Positions 16,953-25,727 of a DNA stretch of 64,000 nucleotides are shown piece after piece; the stretch's first letter is position 1; each line of letters begins with the position of its first letter. The notes under the pieces were generated by a model, which was not told the DNA's origin, made no database searches, and saw nothing but the letters and a program-made list of their open reading frames with translations. The translations under genes were made by a program, and so were the position numbers. The DNA lies in contig VGZH01000020.1 in NCBI GenBank assembly GCA_016872645.1, positions 1-64,000 on the forward strand, read 5' to 3'. Source of the DNA: Planctomycetota bacterium. Its GTDB lineage: Bacteria; Planctomycetota; Planctomycetia; Planctomycetales; Planctomycetaceae.

Positions 16953-19900
16953 TCAATCCTTCGTGACGGCTTCATCCAAGTTCAACAACGCTCGCGCGAC
17001 GAGCGACCAAGCGGCTCGTTCACCGGCATCTGCTTCGCCTGGACCTGCGAGCGTGGCGGCGTCGAGTTCCTTCGTGGCGAGGCGTTCTCGCTGAGTCTTA
17101 AGGAAGCGGATCAACAGCGCGGTCTCGGCATCGGTGGGTGGTCGCGTGAGGCAGCGGCGGAAGAGTTCGGTGAGTCGCACGTCGTCGTTGTTCGGCAACG
17201 CCGCGAATTGCCGGCCGAGGGCTTGTGACGCTTCGAAGAAGACGGTGTCGTTGAGCAGCGTCAACGCTTGCAGCGGAGTATTCGAGACTTCGCGGCGGCA
17301 GACGCACGCCTCACCGCTGGGAGCGTCGAACGTCGTCAACATCGCAAATGGCGAGGTTCGCTTCGCAAACGTGTAGAGGCTGCGGCGATGCCGATCGAGC
17401 CCCTCGCTGACCTTCCAGGCGAGCTGCCCGTAAGTTCCTTCGGTCGTGATGTTCGCCGGCTGTGGCGGAAAGACGCTCGGCCCACCCAGCTTCCGTCCGA
17501 GCAATCCGCTGACGCTCAGCAACGAATCCCGCACGGCTTCGGCTTCGACTCGGAAGCGCGGACCGCGTGCGAGCAGTTCGTTTTGCGCGTCACGTTTCAA
17601 CAACTCTGGCGTGACGCAACTCGATTGCTGATACGTCGCGCTTGTGACAATCAGGCGGTGCAGGCGTTTCAGCGACCAAGCGCCACTGAATTCCATCGCT
17701 TGCCAATCGAGCAATTCTGGATGCGACGGCAGCGCACCTTGAAAACCAAAATCTTCTTGCGTGCGGACGAGGCCACGCCCGAAAAACGCAGCCCAGTGGC
17801 GGTTGACGGTGACTCGTGCAGTCAGCGGGTTGTCCGGCGAGACCAGCCAATTCGCCAGGGCCAGCCGATTGGCGGACGAGTTCGCAGGCAACGGCGGCAA
17901 GGCCGAAAGGCTACCAGCCGCGACAAGCTCTTTCGATTGGAGGTACTCGCCACGATGATGTCGATGGGTCGGGCGCGGGTTGTTCGCGGGTCGCTCTTGC
18001 AGGACCAGCGCGGTCGGCAGCGCGATCCGCTGAGCACGCAGCGATTCGATCTCTTGCCGCGCGCTGGCGAGTTCCGGTGCGGTCGCGCAGAACTGCTTCA
18101 CGATTAAGGCGTGTTTGGAGAGGTTGGTGCCACTCAGTTCCCGTTCGACGTCTGTGGGCAGGATCGGTGCCTGAACCGCGCGCGGGTCGCTGGTCACCGA
18201 AATTCGGAACTTGCCGAGACCGGGGGCGTAGTACCGTTCGAAGAGCATCTGCAGTTTGATGAGCCCCGTGTTCGTCAGCGGTTCAGCGAGCTGGAAGACG
18301 GCGGTGTGTGGTTTCCCTTGGCCGCCGTTGATGGACCAGCCGGTTTGTTTGTTGTCGTCGAGCGCGGCCATTGCGTTGCTGTTACCTGCGGCGAATGTCT
18401 GCGTCGCGCGAGCGAACCGGCGCGGTGTCTTGCCGACGATCAGGGCAATGTCGCTGAGGAAAAAGTCGCCGAATGGGCCTTCGTAGTAGACTCGGCCGGG
18501 GCCATGCTTCGGCAGACGATCATCCGGCAGGGCTTCGAGGCGGACGGCAACGATCTCTTTCAAGCTCGACTTCAGCGTCAGCTCGTACAAGTCGCTCTTC
18601 GACATGTCGCCGCTGACGAAGACAACGCCGTTCTCTTCAACGGTCAGCAGCGGCAAGTTGCTGGTGGTGGCGACGATCTGCGGTGTCTCCCAGCGGATCA
18701 GCGACTTCTGAGTCTCCGCCAGCCACGCTGCGAACTTTTCGTCGAAGTGCTTGCGACGCTGTTCCTCCAGCGAACCGTTCTCCGAGTTGCGTCGGCCGAG
18801 GCTAATCCGAAACTTGCCGAGCGTGTGCTGCGTGCCGTACTGTTGCTCGAGCTTGATCGTCCAGCGAGCCGTCTTGTCCGTGAAGCCGCCCGGCTGTGCG
18901 AGAACAAATGTCGCTGTCCGATTCACGTTCCAAACGCCGGGTCCGTGGATGGCCCAGCCACCGGTCTTCATGTTGCCGTCGATTGCCTGAGCCACGTCGA
19001 ACTTCTCCTGCGAAAAGTCGGCCGAAGCACGCGTGAATTTCAGTGGCTGTGCTTCGCCCGGCACATCGCGAGCTACGATCGACGCGGTGATCTCGCTGAG
19101 GACAAAATTGCCGTGCGGTGTGCGGCCGGGGCCTTTGCTCGGCAGCTTGTCGTCAATCAACGCTTCGACCCGGATTGCGACGACATCGCGCAGATCGCTG
19201 TCGAGTTGAATCTCATAGGAATCCGTTTCGGGATTCGAGCCGCTCAGCAGGACGCTGGCATCCGCTTGAATCTCCGTTGTCGCCCTGTTCGTGCTTTTCA
19301 CGGCAATCGGCTTGAGCGGTGTCCAAATGAACTCGTCCGGCAAAGGGAACCGGTTCGGCAGATCGGCTTCGAGTTCGGCGATCCGGCGGTCGATCTCGGC
19401 CTGCTTCGCGACCAGTTCGGGAACCGGGATGTCGAGCTCCGGTTCCTCGGCGTTGTTAAGCAGGCCGAAGAAGCGGTAGTAGTCGGTGTGCGTGATCGGG
19501 TCGTACTTGTGCGTGTGGCACTGAGCACAACCGATCGTCAGCCCCAGCCAAACCGAGCTGGTTGTCGCAACGCGATCGGTCATCGCGTGGAAACGGAACT
19601 CCAGCGGGTCGATGCCTCCTTCTTCGTTGAGCATCGTGTTGCGGTGAAAACCGGTCGCGATGCGTTGCTGGATCGTCGCGTTTGACCGCATGTCTCCAGC
19701 GATTTGGTCGATCGTAAATTGATCGAACGGCTGATCGGCATTGATCGCGTTGATGACCCAATCGCGGTACGGCCAGACATTGCGAGTCCGATCCTTCTCG
19801 TAGCCATTCGTGTCGGCGTACCGCGCAAGATCAAGCCAGCGCCGCGCCCAACGTTCGCCGTAGCTCGGCGACGCAAGCAGCCGATCGACGAGTTGTTCGT

Positions 19901-20525
19901 AGGCACTCGGCGACGGGTCGTTGACGAACTCATCGACCTCGGCCGGAGTCGGCGGGATGCCGATCAAGTCCAGAAACACGCGCCGCGCGAGTGTGTGCCG
20001 ATCGGCCTGCGGCGACGGCTTCAACCCTTCCGCTTCGAGCCGCGCGAGGACGAACTGGTCGATGCCGTTGCGCGGCCAACTCGCATCCCGGATTTTCGAA
20101 AACGCCGGCCGCTTCGGAGCGACAAATGCCCAATGCGGACGATACTCCGCGCCACTGGCAACCCAGCGTTTGAGGATGTCGCGCTGCTCGGCAGTGAGTT
20201 CAAACTTCGTCGCCGCGGGTGGCATCTTTTCTTCAGCGCCGTCGGCGAGATGGATACGGCGGATCAATTCACTGGCGTCTGGCTTGCCGGGGACGATCGC
20301 CTGTTTGCCACTGTCGACAGCTTTGATCGCAGCCTCGCGAACGTCGAGCCGCAGTCCGCTCTGTCGTTGCCCCTCGTCGGGGCCGTGACACTTGAAACAG
20401 TACCGCGACAAGATCGGCCGCACTTCACGCTCAAACGACGGAACGTCGGCGGCGCGAACTTGCGAAGCGACGAGGCAGAAGCTGGCAACAATCCATCCGG
20501 CGATTCGACTTCGATCGGAGTGCAT
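16953..20525 (-). CDS. Secreted DUF1549/DUF1553 cytochrome-c-like protein, long form
   Basis: A 1190-residue protein with Sec signal MHSDRSRIAGWIVASFCLVA, heme motif CFKCH (43-47), a distal MPP (EEKMPPAATKF), DUF1549 (LIGIPPTPAEVDEF, YGERWARRWLDLARYADTNG, CAQCHTHKYDP), two consecutive beta-sandwich-like repeats in the middle (each with LPSKGPGRTPHGNFVLSE- or LPKHGPGRVYYEGPFGDF-type lines), and DUF1553 (NPLTARVTVNRHWAAFFG). The second middle repeat explains the extra length relative to the gene at 9662-12769. There is no DUF1501 partner next to it, which is uncommon. Same inferred role as the paralogues. Confidence 0.9.
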   Translation of the reverse strand: MHSDRSRIAGWIVASFCLVASQVRAADVPSFEREVRPILSRYCFKCHGPDEGQRQSGLRLDVREAAIKAVDSGKQAIVPGKPDASELIRRIHLADGAEEKMPPAATKFELTAEQRDILKRWVASGAEYRPHWAFVAPKRPAFSKIRDASWPRNGIDQFVLARLEAEGLKPSPQADRHTLARRVFLDLIGIPPTPAEVDEFVNDPSPSAYEQLVDRLLASPSYGERWARRWLDLARYADTNGYEKDRTRNVWPYRDWVINAINADQPFDQFTIDQIAGDMRSNATIQQRIATGFHRNTMLNEEGGIDPLEFRFHAMTDRVATTSSVWLGLTIGCAQCHTHKYDPITHTDYYRFFGLLNNAEEPELDIPVPELVAKQAEIDRRIAELEADLPNRFPLPDEFIWTPLKPIAVKSTNRATTEIQADASVLLSGSNPETDSYEIQLDSDLRDVVAIRVEALIDDKLPSKGPGRTPHGNFVLSEITASIVARDVPGEAQPLKFTRASADFSQEKFDVAQAIDGNMKTGGWAIHGPGVWNVNRTATFVLAQPGGFTDKTARWTIKLEQQYGTQHTLGKFRISLGRRNSENGSLEEQRRKHFDEKFAAWLAETQKSLIRWETPQIVATTSNLPLLTVEENGVVFVSGDMSKSDLYELTLKSSLKEIVAVRLEALPDDRLPKHGPGRVYYEGPFGDFFLSDIALIVGKTPRRFARATQTFAAGNSNAMAALDDNKQTGWSINGGQGKPHTAVFQLAEPLTNTGLIKLQMLFERYYAPGLGKFRISVTSDPRAVQAPILPTDVERELSGTNLSKHALIVKQFCATAPELASARQEIESLRAQRIALPTALVLQERPANNPRPTHRHHRGEYLQSKELVAAGSLSALPPLPANSSANRLALANWLVSPDNPLTARVTVNRHWAAFFGRGLVRTQEDFGFQGALPSHPELLDWQAMEFSGAWSLKRLHRLIVTSATYQQSSCVTPELLKRDAQNELLARGPRFRVEAEAVRDSLLSVSGLLGRKLGGPSVFPPQPANITTEGTYGQLAWKVSEGLDRHRRSLYTFAKRTSPFAMLTTFDAPSGEACVCRREVSNTPLQALTLLNDTVFFEASQALGRQFAALPNNDDVRLTELFRRCLTRPPTDAETALLIRFLKTQRERLATKELDAATLAGPGEADAGERAAWSLVARALLNLDEAVTKD

Positions 20526-20635
20526 GAGGTTGATCCTCTGAAACGGGCTGCGGTGGCCTCACCGTATGTTGCTCGCGGTTTATGAGCAACTCCGTCGCGG
20601 GTCTGTTTGGGTAACGGAGATCTTCTGGCCATTGC

Positions 20636-20714
20636 ATTTTTGAAATGCAGAGTGCTCGGAAACTCTTGGCGAACTCTAGGCGTTTCCTCTCGGCAGCCTC
20701 CGCATTTCAAAAAT
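20636..20714. repeat. Inverted repeat in divergent promoter region
   Basis: ATTTTTGAAATGC (20636-20648) is repeated as its exact reverse complement at 20702-20714. It lies in the 267-bp space between the divergent genes at 20525 and 20793, so it could be an operator for either gene. Confidence 0.5.
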
Positions 20715-20792
20715 CAATCGCCTAACGATCCATGTTTGCGAGTCCTGATCGCGAGCGGCTACGCTACCTGGGTCACTTGAGAACTCGTTGCA

Positions 20793-21956
20793 ATGAACTT
20801 GGAATTGAAAACTATGCGATTTGAAACGAAGTGCGTTCATGTCGGCGTCGATAAAGACCCGTCCTACAACAGTTGCATCACGCCGATTTATCCAACCTCC
20901 ACATTTCGGTGGGACGATCTGCAAACCAACAAGGGGTTCGAATACACGCGGTCTGGAAATCCGACTCGGCTGGCGTTGGAACAGAGCATTGCGGCGCTTG
21001 AAGGCGGCATCGACTGTAAGGCGACCAGCACAGGGATGTCGGCGATCACCTGCGCGATGTATCTGTTCAAGTCTGGCGACCATATCATCGCCGGGCACGA
21101 CATTTACGGCGGGACGTTTCGGTTGTTCTCCAAAATTCTGCCGGACTACGAACTGAAATTCTCGTTCGTGAACATGAGCGATCCGGCCAATGTGCGAGGT
21201 GCTCTGACGCCGCAGACGAAGGGAATCTGGATCGAGACACCGAGTAATCCGTTGCTCAATTTGGTGGACATGTCGGCCATCACAGCAATCGCGAAAGAGG
21301 CCGGAGCGATCACGATCGCTGACAACACATTTCTGTCACCGTACCTGCAACGACCGTTTGAGTTCGGCGTGGATGTCGTGATCCACTCGACGACGAAGTA
21401 TCTCAACGGGCATTCGGATGTCGTCGGCGGAGCCGTCGTGACTCGGCAGCAGTCGCACGCCGAGCGGATTGCGTTCATTCACAATGCCTTGGGCTTGGCG
21501 TGTTCGCCATTTGATGCGTGGCTGGTGCTGCGAGGGATTAAGACCTTGGGGCCAAGGATGGAGGCGCATCAGCGCGGAGCGATGGCGGTTGCAAAAATGC
21601 TAGCGGAGCACCCGAGGGTCGAGCGCGTTTACTACCCCGGTTTGCCAAGTCACCCACATCACGAATTGGCGAAGCGGCAACAGCGCGGCTTTGGGGCGAT
21701 GCTCAGCTTCGACATTAACGGAGGACGTGCTCAGGCGGAGAAAATGATGATGCAGACGAAGTTGTTTCAAATGGCGGAATCGTTAGGTGGAGTCGAATCG
21801 CTGATCGCATATCCGGTGACGATGAGCCACGCATCGATGACGCCGGAAGCTCGACAAGCCGCAGGCATCTCGGAGAAAACGATTCGTCTGTCGGTGGGCA
21901 TTGAAAGTCCGGACGATTTGGTCGAAGACTTGCGGCAGGCGCTGGCTATTGCGTGA
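20793..21956 (+). CDS. Trans-sulfuration PLP enzyme (cystathionine gamma-synthase/lyase family)
   Basis: A 387-residue enzyme of the usual length for the Cys/Met metabolism PLP family. Motifs: YTRSGNPTRLALE (about 51-63), STGMSAI, ETPSNPLL (148-155), IADNTF with the PLP Asp177, and the Schiff-base lysine in HSTTKYLNGHSDVVGG (Lys202). SLGGVESLIAYPVTMSHASM matches the MetB/MetC/CGL C-terminus. The start is ATG 20793 (MNLELK) or ATG 20814 (MRFETKCVHVG); neither has a strong ribosome-binding site, and family length favours the second. Synthase, beta-lyase and gamma-lyase cannot be separated from sequence alone. A second, fungal-type relative lies at 8138-9649. Confidence 0.9.
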   Translation: MNLELKTMRFETKCVHVGVDKDPSYNSCITPIYPTSTFRWDDLQTNKGFEYTRSGNPTRLALEQSIAALEGGIDCKATSTGMSAITCAMYLFKSGDHIIAGHDIYGGTFRLFSKILPDYELKFSFVNMSDPANVRGALTPQTKGIWIETPSNPLLNLVDMSAITAIAKEAGAITIADNTFLSPYLQRPFEFGVDVVIHSTTKYLNGHSDVVGGAVVTRQQSHAERIAFIHNALGLACSPFDAWLVLRGIKTLGPRMEAHQRGAMAVAKMLAEHPRVERVYYPGLPSHPHHELAKRQQRGFGAMLSFDINGGRAQAEKMMMQTKLFQMAESLGGVESLIAYPVTMSHASMTPEARQAAGISEKTIRLSVGIESPDDLVEDLRQALAIA

Positions 21957-21986
21957 ACTTCCGCACCGTTCGCCGAACACACCTAC

Positions 21987-22016
21987 TTGTGGCTGCGGAC
22001 TCAGCCCCGATAGAAT
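21987..22016 (+). promoter_or_regulatory. Possible sigma70-type promoter of hpf-pts
   Basis: TTGTGG and TAGAAT are separated by 18 nt, ending about 42 nt before the hpf start. The match is partial but the position suits the first gene of the hpf-ptsN-ptsH-ptsI run. Confidence 0.35.
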
Positions 22017-22058
22017 CCGCGCCCGACATCACTAATCAACACATCCGGAGGATGCACC

Positions 22059-22388
22059 GTGCACGTGGAAATCACCTGCCGTCACGGACACGTTAAAGAT
22101 GACGTGCGGGCCTACATGGCCGAGAAAGTCGAAAAACTGCTGACCTACTTTGAACGCATCACTGCCATCAACGTGACGATCAGCTTCGAAAACAGCCACG
22201 CCAAAGTTGAAATCCTCGTCGATGCCGAGCACAAGCACGACTTCGTGGCTCATGACACCGACGATCAGGTACAGGTCGCGTTCGATCGAGCACTGCACAA
22301 GGTCGAGCAGCAAATTCACAAATACAAAGAAAAGGTCCAAAATCACCACCGGCACGAATTGCCCAAGAGCCTGGCCGGGGAACAGTGA
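22059..22388 (+). CDS. hpf: Ribosome hibernation promoting factor, short type
   Basis: A 109-residue HPF/YfiA-family protein, starting [20 protein letters not shown] from a GTG with GGAGG 7-8 nt before it. The beta-alpha-beta-beta-beta-alpha fold shows in [19 protein letters not shown] and [18 protein letters not shown], with [19 protein letters not shown] as the last helix. It should bind the 30S decoding centre in stationary phase. It lacks the C-terminal dimerisation domain of long HPF. Being next to ptsN matches the common hpf-ptsN pairing of proteobacteria, here without rpoN. Confidence 0.92.
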   Translation: MHVEITCRHGHVKDDVRAYMAEKVEKLLTYFERITAINVTISFENSHAKVEILVDAEHKHDFVAHDTDDQVQVAFDRALHKVEQQIHKYKEKVQNHHRHELPKSLAGEQ

Positions 22389-22403
22389 TTCCAGGGAATT
22401 TTC

Positions 22404-22451
22404 GATTTTCGATGGGACGGTCCGCTGCAGCGGACACTTCCATCGAAAATC
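22404..22451 (+). promoter_or_regulatory. Strong hairpin between hpf and ptsN
   Basis: An outer 12-bp stem (22404-22415 with 22440-22451) encloses a perfect 16-bp palindrome, GTCCGCTGCAGCGGAC (22420-22435). There is no T-tract, so it is more likely an mRNA processing or stabilising element than a terminator. Confidence 0.6.
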
Positions 22452-22480
22452 AAGAATCAAAATCGAGAGGGGTGTCTTTC

Positions 22481-22954
22481 ATGAAGTTGATGGACTTTGT
22501 CGTGTCCAATGCGATCGTCCCGGATCTCCAGGTGACGAACAAAGAGGGCGCAATTCGCGGATTAGTCAATGCGCTGAAAGTTGCCGGAGTCGTTGCGGCT
22601 GACAGCGAAGAAGGGATCGTTGCAGCGATTCTCAAGCGTGAGGAATTGGGTTCGACGGGCATCGGCAACGGAGTCGCTGTCCCGCACACCAAGCATGCGT
22701 CCGTCGGAAAACTAGTGGCGGCCATCGCACTGGTGAAGGACGGCGTGGACTTTCAAAGCCTCGACGGGGGACGAGTTCACATCATGTTCCTGCTGGTCTC
22801 GCCTCCGGATCGCCCCGGTGATCATCTCCGCGGACTCGAGAACATTTCACGTCACTTGCGCAATCAAAACTTCTGCAACTTTTTGAAGCAGGTGAAGTCC
22901 AAGGACGAAGTGATCTCGCTGCTGAATGAGGCAGACAACAATCAACTCAGCTGA
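22481..22954 (+). CDS. ptsN: PTS EIIA of the fructose/nitrogen type
   Basis: A 157-residue protein starting [16 protein letters not shown] at ATG 22481, with GAGAGGGG about 8 nt upstream; the frame extends further 5' without start signals. The phosphoryl-accepting histidine is His69 in GVAVPHTKH. The surrounding [15 protein letters not shown] signature and the downstream [17 protein letters not shown] helix are typical of EIIA-Fru/PtsN. No EIIB or EIIC is nearby, so it is likely the output of a regulatory phosphorelay (PTS-Ntr type) rather than a sugar importer. Confidence 0.92.
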   Translation: MKLMDFVVSNAIVPDLQVTNKEGAIRGLVNALKVAGVVAADSEEGIVAAILKREELGSTGIGNGVAVPHTKHASVGKLVAAIALVKDGVDFQSLDGGRVHIMFLLVSPPDRPGDHLRGLENISRHLRNQNFCNFLKQVKSKDEVISLLNEADNNQLS

Positions 22955-23005
22955 GCGGCAACGGAGTCAATTCACGCTACGACACAAGCGTCTTGGGAAC
23001 TTTCG

Positions 23006-23278
23006 ATGGGCGGAGAATCTGTCTCGCGCACCGTAACTGTCAGGCTGGAGCACGGCCTGCACCTGGTGCCGTGCTCGCGGCTGGTGAAGCTGGCGAACGG
23101 CCTTGGTTGTAACGTGCGCATTCGCAAAGGCTCAAAGCTCGCTGATGCAAAGAACATTTTCGATCTGATGGGGATGGCTGATTTCGGAGATCAGCTCGAA
23201 GTCATCGTTTCCGGAGAAGGTGCCGACGAGGCGCTGGTCAAGATCGTGCAGTTGTTCGAATCGAACTTTGCGGAGTGA
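23006..23278 (+). CDS. ptsH: HPr-like phosphocarrier, non-canonical
   Basis: A 90-residue HPr family protein. The phosphorylated histidine is kept (His19 in EHGLHLVPC), but the adjacent Arg of the usual GLHARPA is replaced by Val21. The regulatory serine position in the AKS motif is asparagine (Asn50 in DAKNIFDLM), so HPr-kinase control of the Gram-positive kind is not expected. Length and the FGDQLEVIVSGEGADEA C-terminal strand/helix are otherwise normal. It lies between ptsN and ptsI, so it is almost certainly their phosphate shuttle. The start has a weak GGGAA site. Confidence 0.85.
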   Translation: MGGESVSRTVTVRLEHGLHLVPCSRLVKLANGLGCNVRIRKGSKLADAKNIFDLMGMADFGDQLEVIVSGEGADEALVKIVQLFESNFAE

Positions 23279-23437
23279 CCATCGCGGTGGGATTTTCAGA
23301 TCAGTGGCGGACATTTGCACGAATCCATCGCGCGATCAGTTGCACAGTCAGGCCGTCGGCTTTGTGATGGAGCCGTATCGAGGCCTGTTTCGCCAGTCGG
23401 TCCAGCCTGACAAGGTGGATAAAGACCAGAGGTTTTT

Positions 23438-25207
23438 GTGAGCAACATGTTGGTCAAACGCGGGATTGCAGTGTCGCCGGGAGTGGCGATCGGGCCCGCG
23501 GTGTTGTTTGGCGTCGAAAACTTCAAAGTCCAACGGCATTACACCAGCAAGTCAGAGATCAACGCCGAGATTGATCGGTTTCACGCGGCACTCAACGCCG
23601 TTTGTGCGGACATCGAAGAGAATCAACGAGTCGCGGCCGAACGGTTGGGTGGAGAACTTGGTGCGATCTTTGGAGCGCACCTGCTGATGGCTCGATCGCC
23701 TGAACTGCTGGGTGAGATCGAACGACTGATCCGCGAAGAGACGAACACGCCGGAACGCGCCTGCGACATCGTGCTCAACCGGTACGCGAGACTCTTTTCT
23801 GATTTGGGCAGCCGCTACCACGCCGAGCGGTCGCATGACATCGTCGACTTGAAGAATCGATTGCTCCGACAGTTACTCGGAAAACAGCGGCAGGAGTTAT
23901 CAAATCTCACCGAATCGGTGGTGGTCGTCGCGCACAACCTGACCCCCAGTGAGACCGCGAATCTCAAAAAGGAATTCGTGCTCGGTTTTGCCACCGAGGT
24001 CGGCGGGCCGACCAGTCACACGGCGATCCTGGCTGGTGCTCTGGAATTGCCGGCCGTTGTTGGCGTTGGAGACTTCCTCTCAGAGGTCAACAGCGGCGAC
24101 ATCATCATCATTGATGGCGATCGGGGCGAGGTGATCATCAACCCCGTCGAATCGGTCATCGCTGAGCGACGTGAGGCTCAGAAGAAGAGCAACGCGAATT
24201 ATGCCGCGTTGGAAACCGAACGAACGGCCGAGCCGATCACGGCCGATGGCGTACGCATTCAAATGCTGGGCAACATCGAGTTTCCGACCGAAACCGCGCA
24301 CTGCCTCGAGCGCGGGGCGGACGGCATCGGCCTGTACCGCACCGAGTTCCTGTATCTCGGCCGCGATGTCGAACCGTCCGAGGAAGACCATTACGAAGCG
24401 TACTGTCGAGTCATCGACGACCTCGGTGGCCGCGAGTGCATCATCCGCACGCTGGATCTCGGAGCGGACAAGATTCCGACCTCCAACGGAATCCTCGCGG
24501 AAGTCCCGAATCCGGCCCTCGGCTTACGAAGTATCCGCATCAGTTTGCAGTACCTCGAAGGCTTCAAAACGCAACTTCGGGCGATCCTGCGAGCGGCCGC
24601 GAACGCTCCGCCAGGCAGCGTGAAGATCATGTTTCCCATGATTTCGTCGCTGTACGAGTTCCGGCAAGCGAAGATGGTCGCTCGCGACGTCATGGATGAC
24701 CTCGAAGAGGCAGGCGTCCCGTTTCAACGAGAGATGCCGTTGGGAATGATGGTCGAAGTCCCTTCGGCGGCGATCCTGGCGGAGCATTTTGCGACCGAGG
24801 TCGATTTCTTCTCCATTGGCACGAACGACTTAATCCAGTACACCCTTGCCGTTGACCGTGGCGATCCGGCGGTCTCCAGCCAGTACCGCACTGGTGACCC
24901 TGCGATCTTGCGCATGATCCGCATGGTCGTGGATGCCGCCGAAATGTCCGACCGCAAAGTCCCCGTGACGGTTTGCGGTCAAATGAGTTCCGATCCGAAG
25001 TTTCTCCCGCTGCTAATTGGCTTGGGGATCCGACGGGTCAGCGTCACACCACATTCGATCCCTGAACTGAAGGCCGTGATTCGGCGGCTGACCATCCCGC
25101 AAGCCAAAGACATCGCGACTCACGCCGAGTGGCTCGGCCTGTCGCGCGGAGTCGACAACTATCTGCAAGGCGAACTGACTAAAATCTGTCCGCAACTTGG
25201 TCACTGA
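23438..25207 (+). CDS. ptsI: Phosphoenolpyruvate-protein phosphotransferase (Enzyme I)
   Basis: A 589-residue EI starting from GTG 23438, AGAGG 5 nt upstream. The N-terminal domain carries the phosphorylated His194 in GGPTSHTAI. The PEP-binding C-terminal barrel has GIGLYRTEFLY, IMFPMISS, MVEVPSAAI and FFSIGTNDLIQYTLAVDR. The catalytic cysteine is Cys513 in VCGQMSSD; most EIs have CGEMAGD, so the neighbouring Glu is Gln here. A 159-bp gap separates it from ptsH. It should transfer phosphate from PEP to the HPr-like protein and on to PtsN. Confidence 0.95.
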   Translation: MSNMLVKRGIAVSPGVAIGPAVLFGVENFKVQRHYTSKSEINAEIDRFHAALNAVCADIEENQRVAAERLGGELGAIFGAHLLMARSPELLGEIERLIREETNTPERACDIVLNRYARLFSDLGSRYHAERSHDIVDLKNRLLRQLLGKQRQELSNLTESVVVVAHNLTPSETANLKKEFVLGFATEVGGPTSHTAILAGALELPAVVGVGDFLSEVNSGDIIIIDGDRGEVIINPVESVIAERREAQKKSNANYAALETERTAEPITADGVRIQMLGNIEFPTETAHCLERGADGIGLYRTEFLYLGRDVEPSEEDHYEAYCRVIDDLGGRECIIRTLDLGADKIPTSNGILAEVPNPALGLRSIRISLQYLEGFKTQLRAILRAAANAPPGSVKIMFPMISSLYEFRQAKMVARDVMDDLEEAGVPFQREMPLGMMVEVPSAAILAEHFATEVDFFSIGTNDLIQYTLAVDRGDPAVSSQYRTGDPAILRMIRMVVDAAEMSDRKVPVTVCGQMSSDPKFLPLLIGLGIRRVSVTPHSIPELKAVIRRLTIPQAKDIATHAEWLGLSRGVDNYLQGELTKICPQLGH

Positions 25208-25214
25208 ATTTTCC

Positions 25215-25296
25215 GTAGGTTGGGCGCTCTTGCCCGACCCGAACAACATCAAACACTGTTTTTCAAAAGGGGGACGGGCAAGAGTGTCCGTCCTAC
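25215..25296. repeat. Inverted repeat, 'GTAGG...GGGC...CTCTTGCCCG' family
   Basis: Arms at 25215-25240 and 25271-25296 are reverse complements at 21 of 26 positions around a 30-nt loop. A single copy of the same sequence forms the terminator at 32677-32707. It follows the ptsI stop within 10 bp and may end that transcript. Confidence 0.75.
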
Positions 25297-25727
25297 TGGA
25301 TTCACTAGGGTGCGTGCTCGTTCTGAAGGCGTCTGTTTTTCGCCGAGACTGGCCGAAGCTGCAAAGCTCGCGGCCATGAAGGCTCCGGGAGTCGAAACTT
25401 CCTGCTCCGCGTTGCGACGCGGCGGAAGTGGGCTGACCCGAGAGCTGCTTTCGTGTCTCGACAAACCGCCGTGCTCAACATTGCCGACCCTGCTCGCTGG
25501 CCCGCCCCGTTCGAGTAACCGACGAACGCCGCAGCCAAATCGCCAAACACCGCTCGCCGCAATCCCCGTCTCGCGCGTCACCCGCGCCAACGATCGGCGA
25601 CGATTTAGCGAACAAACCGACGGACACGCTCGTCCGTCGCTGGCATCCGAGCAGGTCGCCACACTCCGCACAGCAACAGCTCCGACGACCGCAGCGAGCC
25701 GCACCCGCAGAACTCAAAGGGTGCTCC
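25297..25727. other. Spacer, no gene seen
   Basis: 430 bp between the repeat and the RNase gene. Overlapping open frames exist on both strands but are arginine/serine-rich with no start signals. It presumably holds the promoter of the RNase gene, though none was clear. Confidence 0.5.

Noticed and set aside
18111-19685. 524-codon plus-strand frame opposite the DUF1549/1553 gene
   Set aside because: The minus-strand gene has clear heme and DUF motifs; the antisense frame is Arg-rich and has no motif.
25297-25727. Small protein genes in the ptsI-RNase spacer
   Set aside because: Open frames on both strands are low-complexity Arg/Ser, contain translated spacer repeat, and have no start signals.
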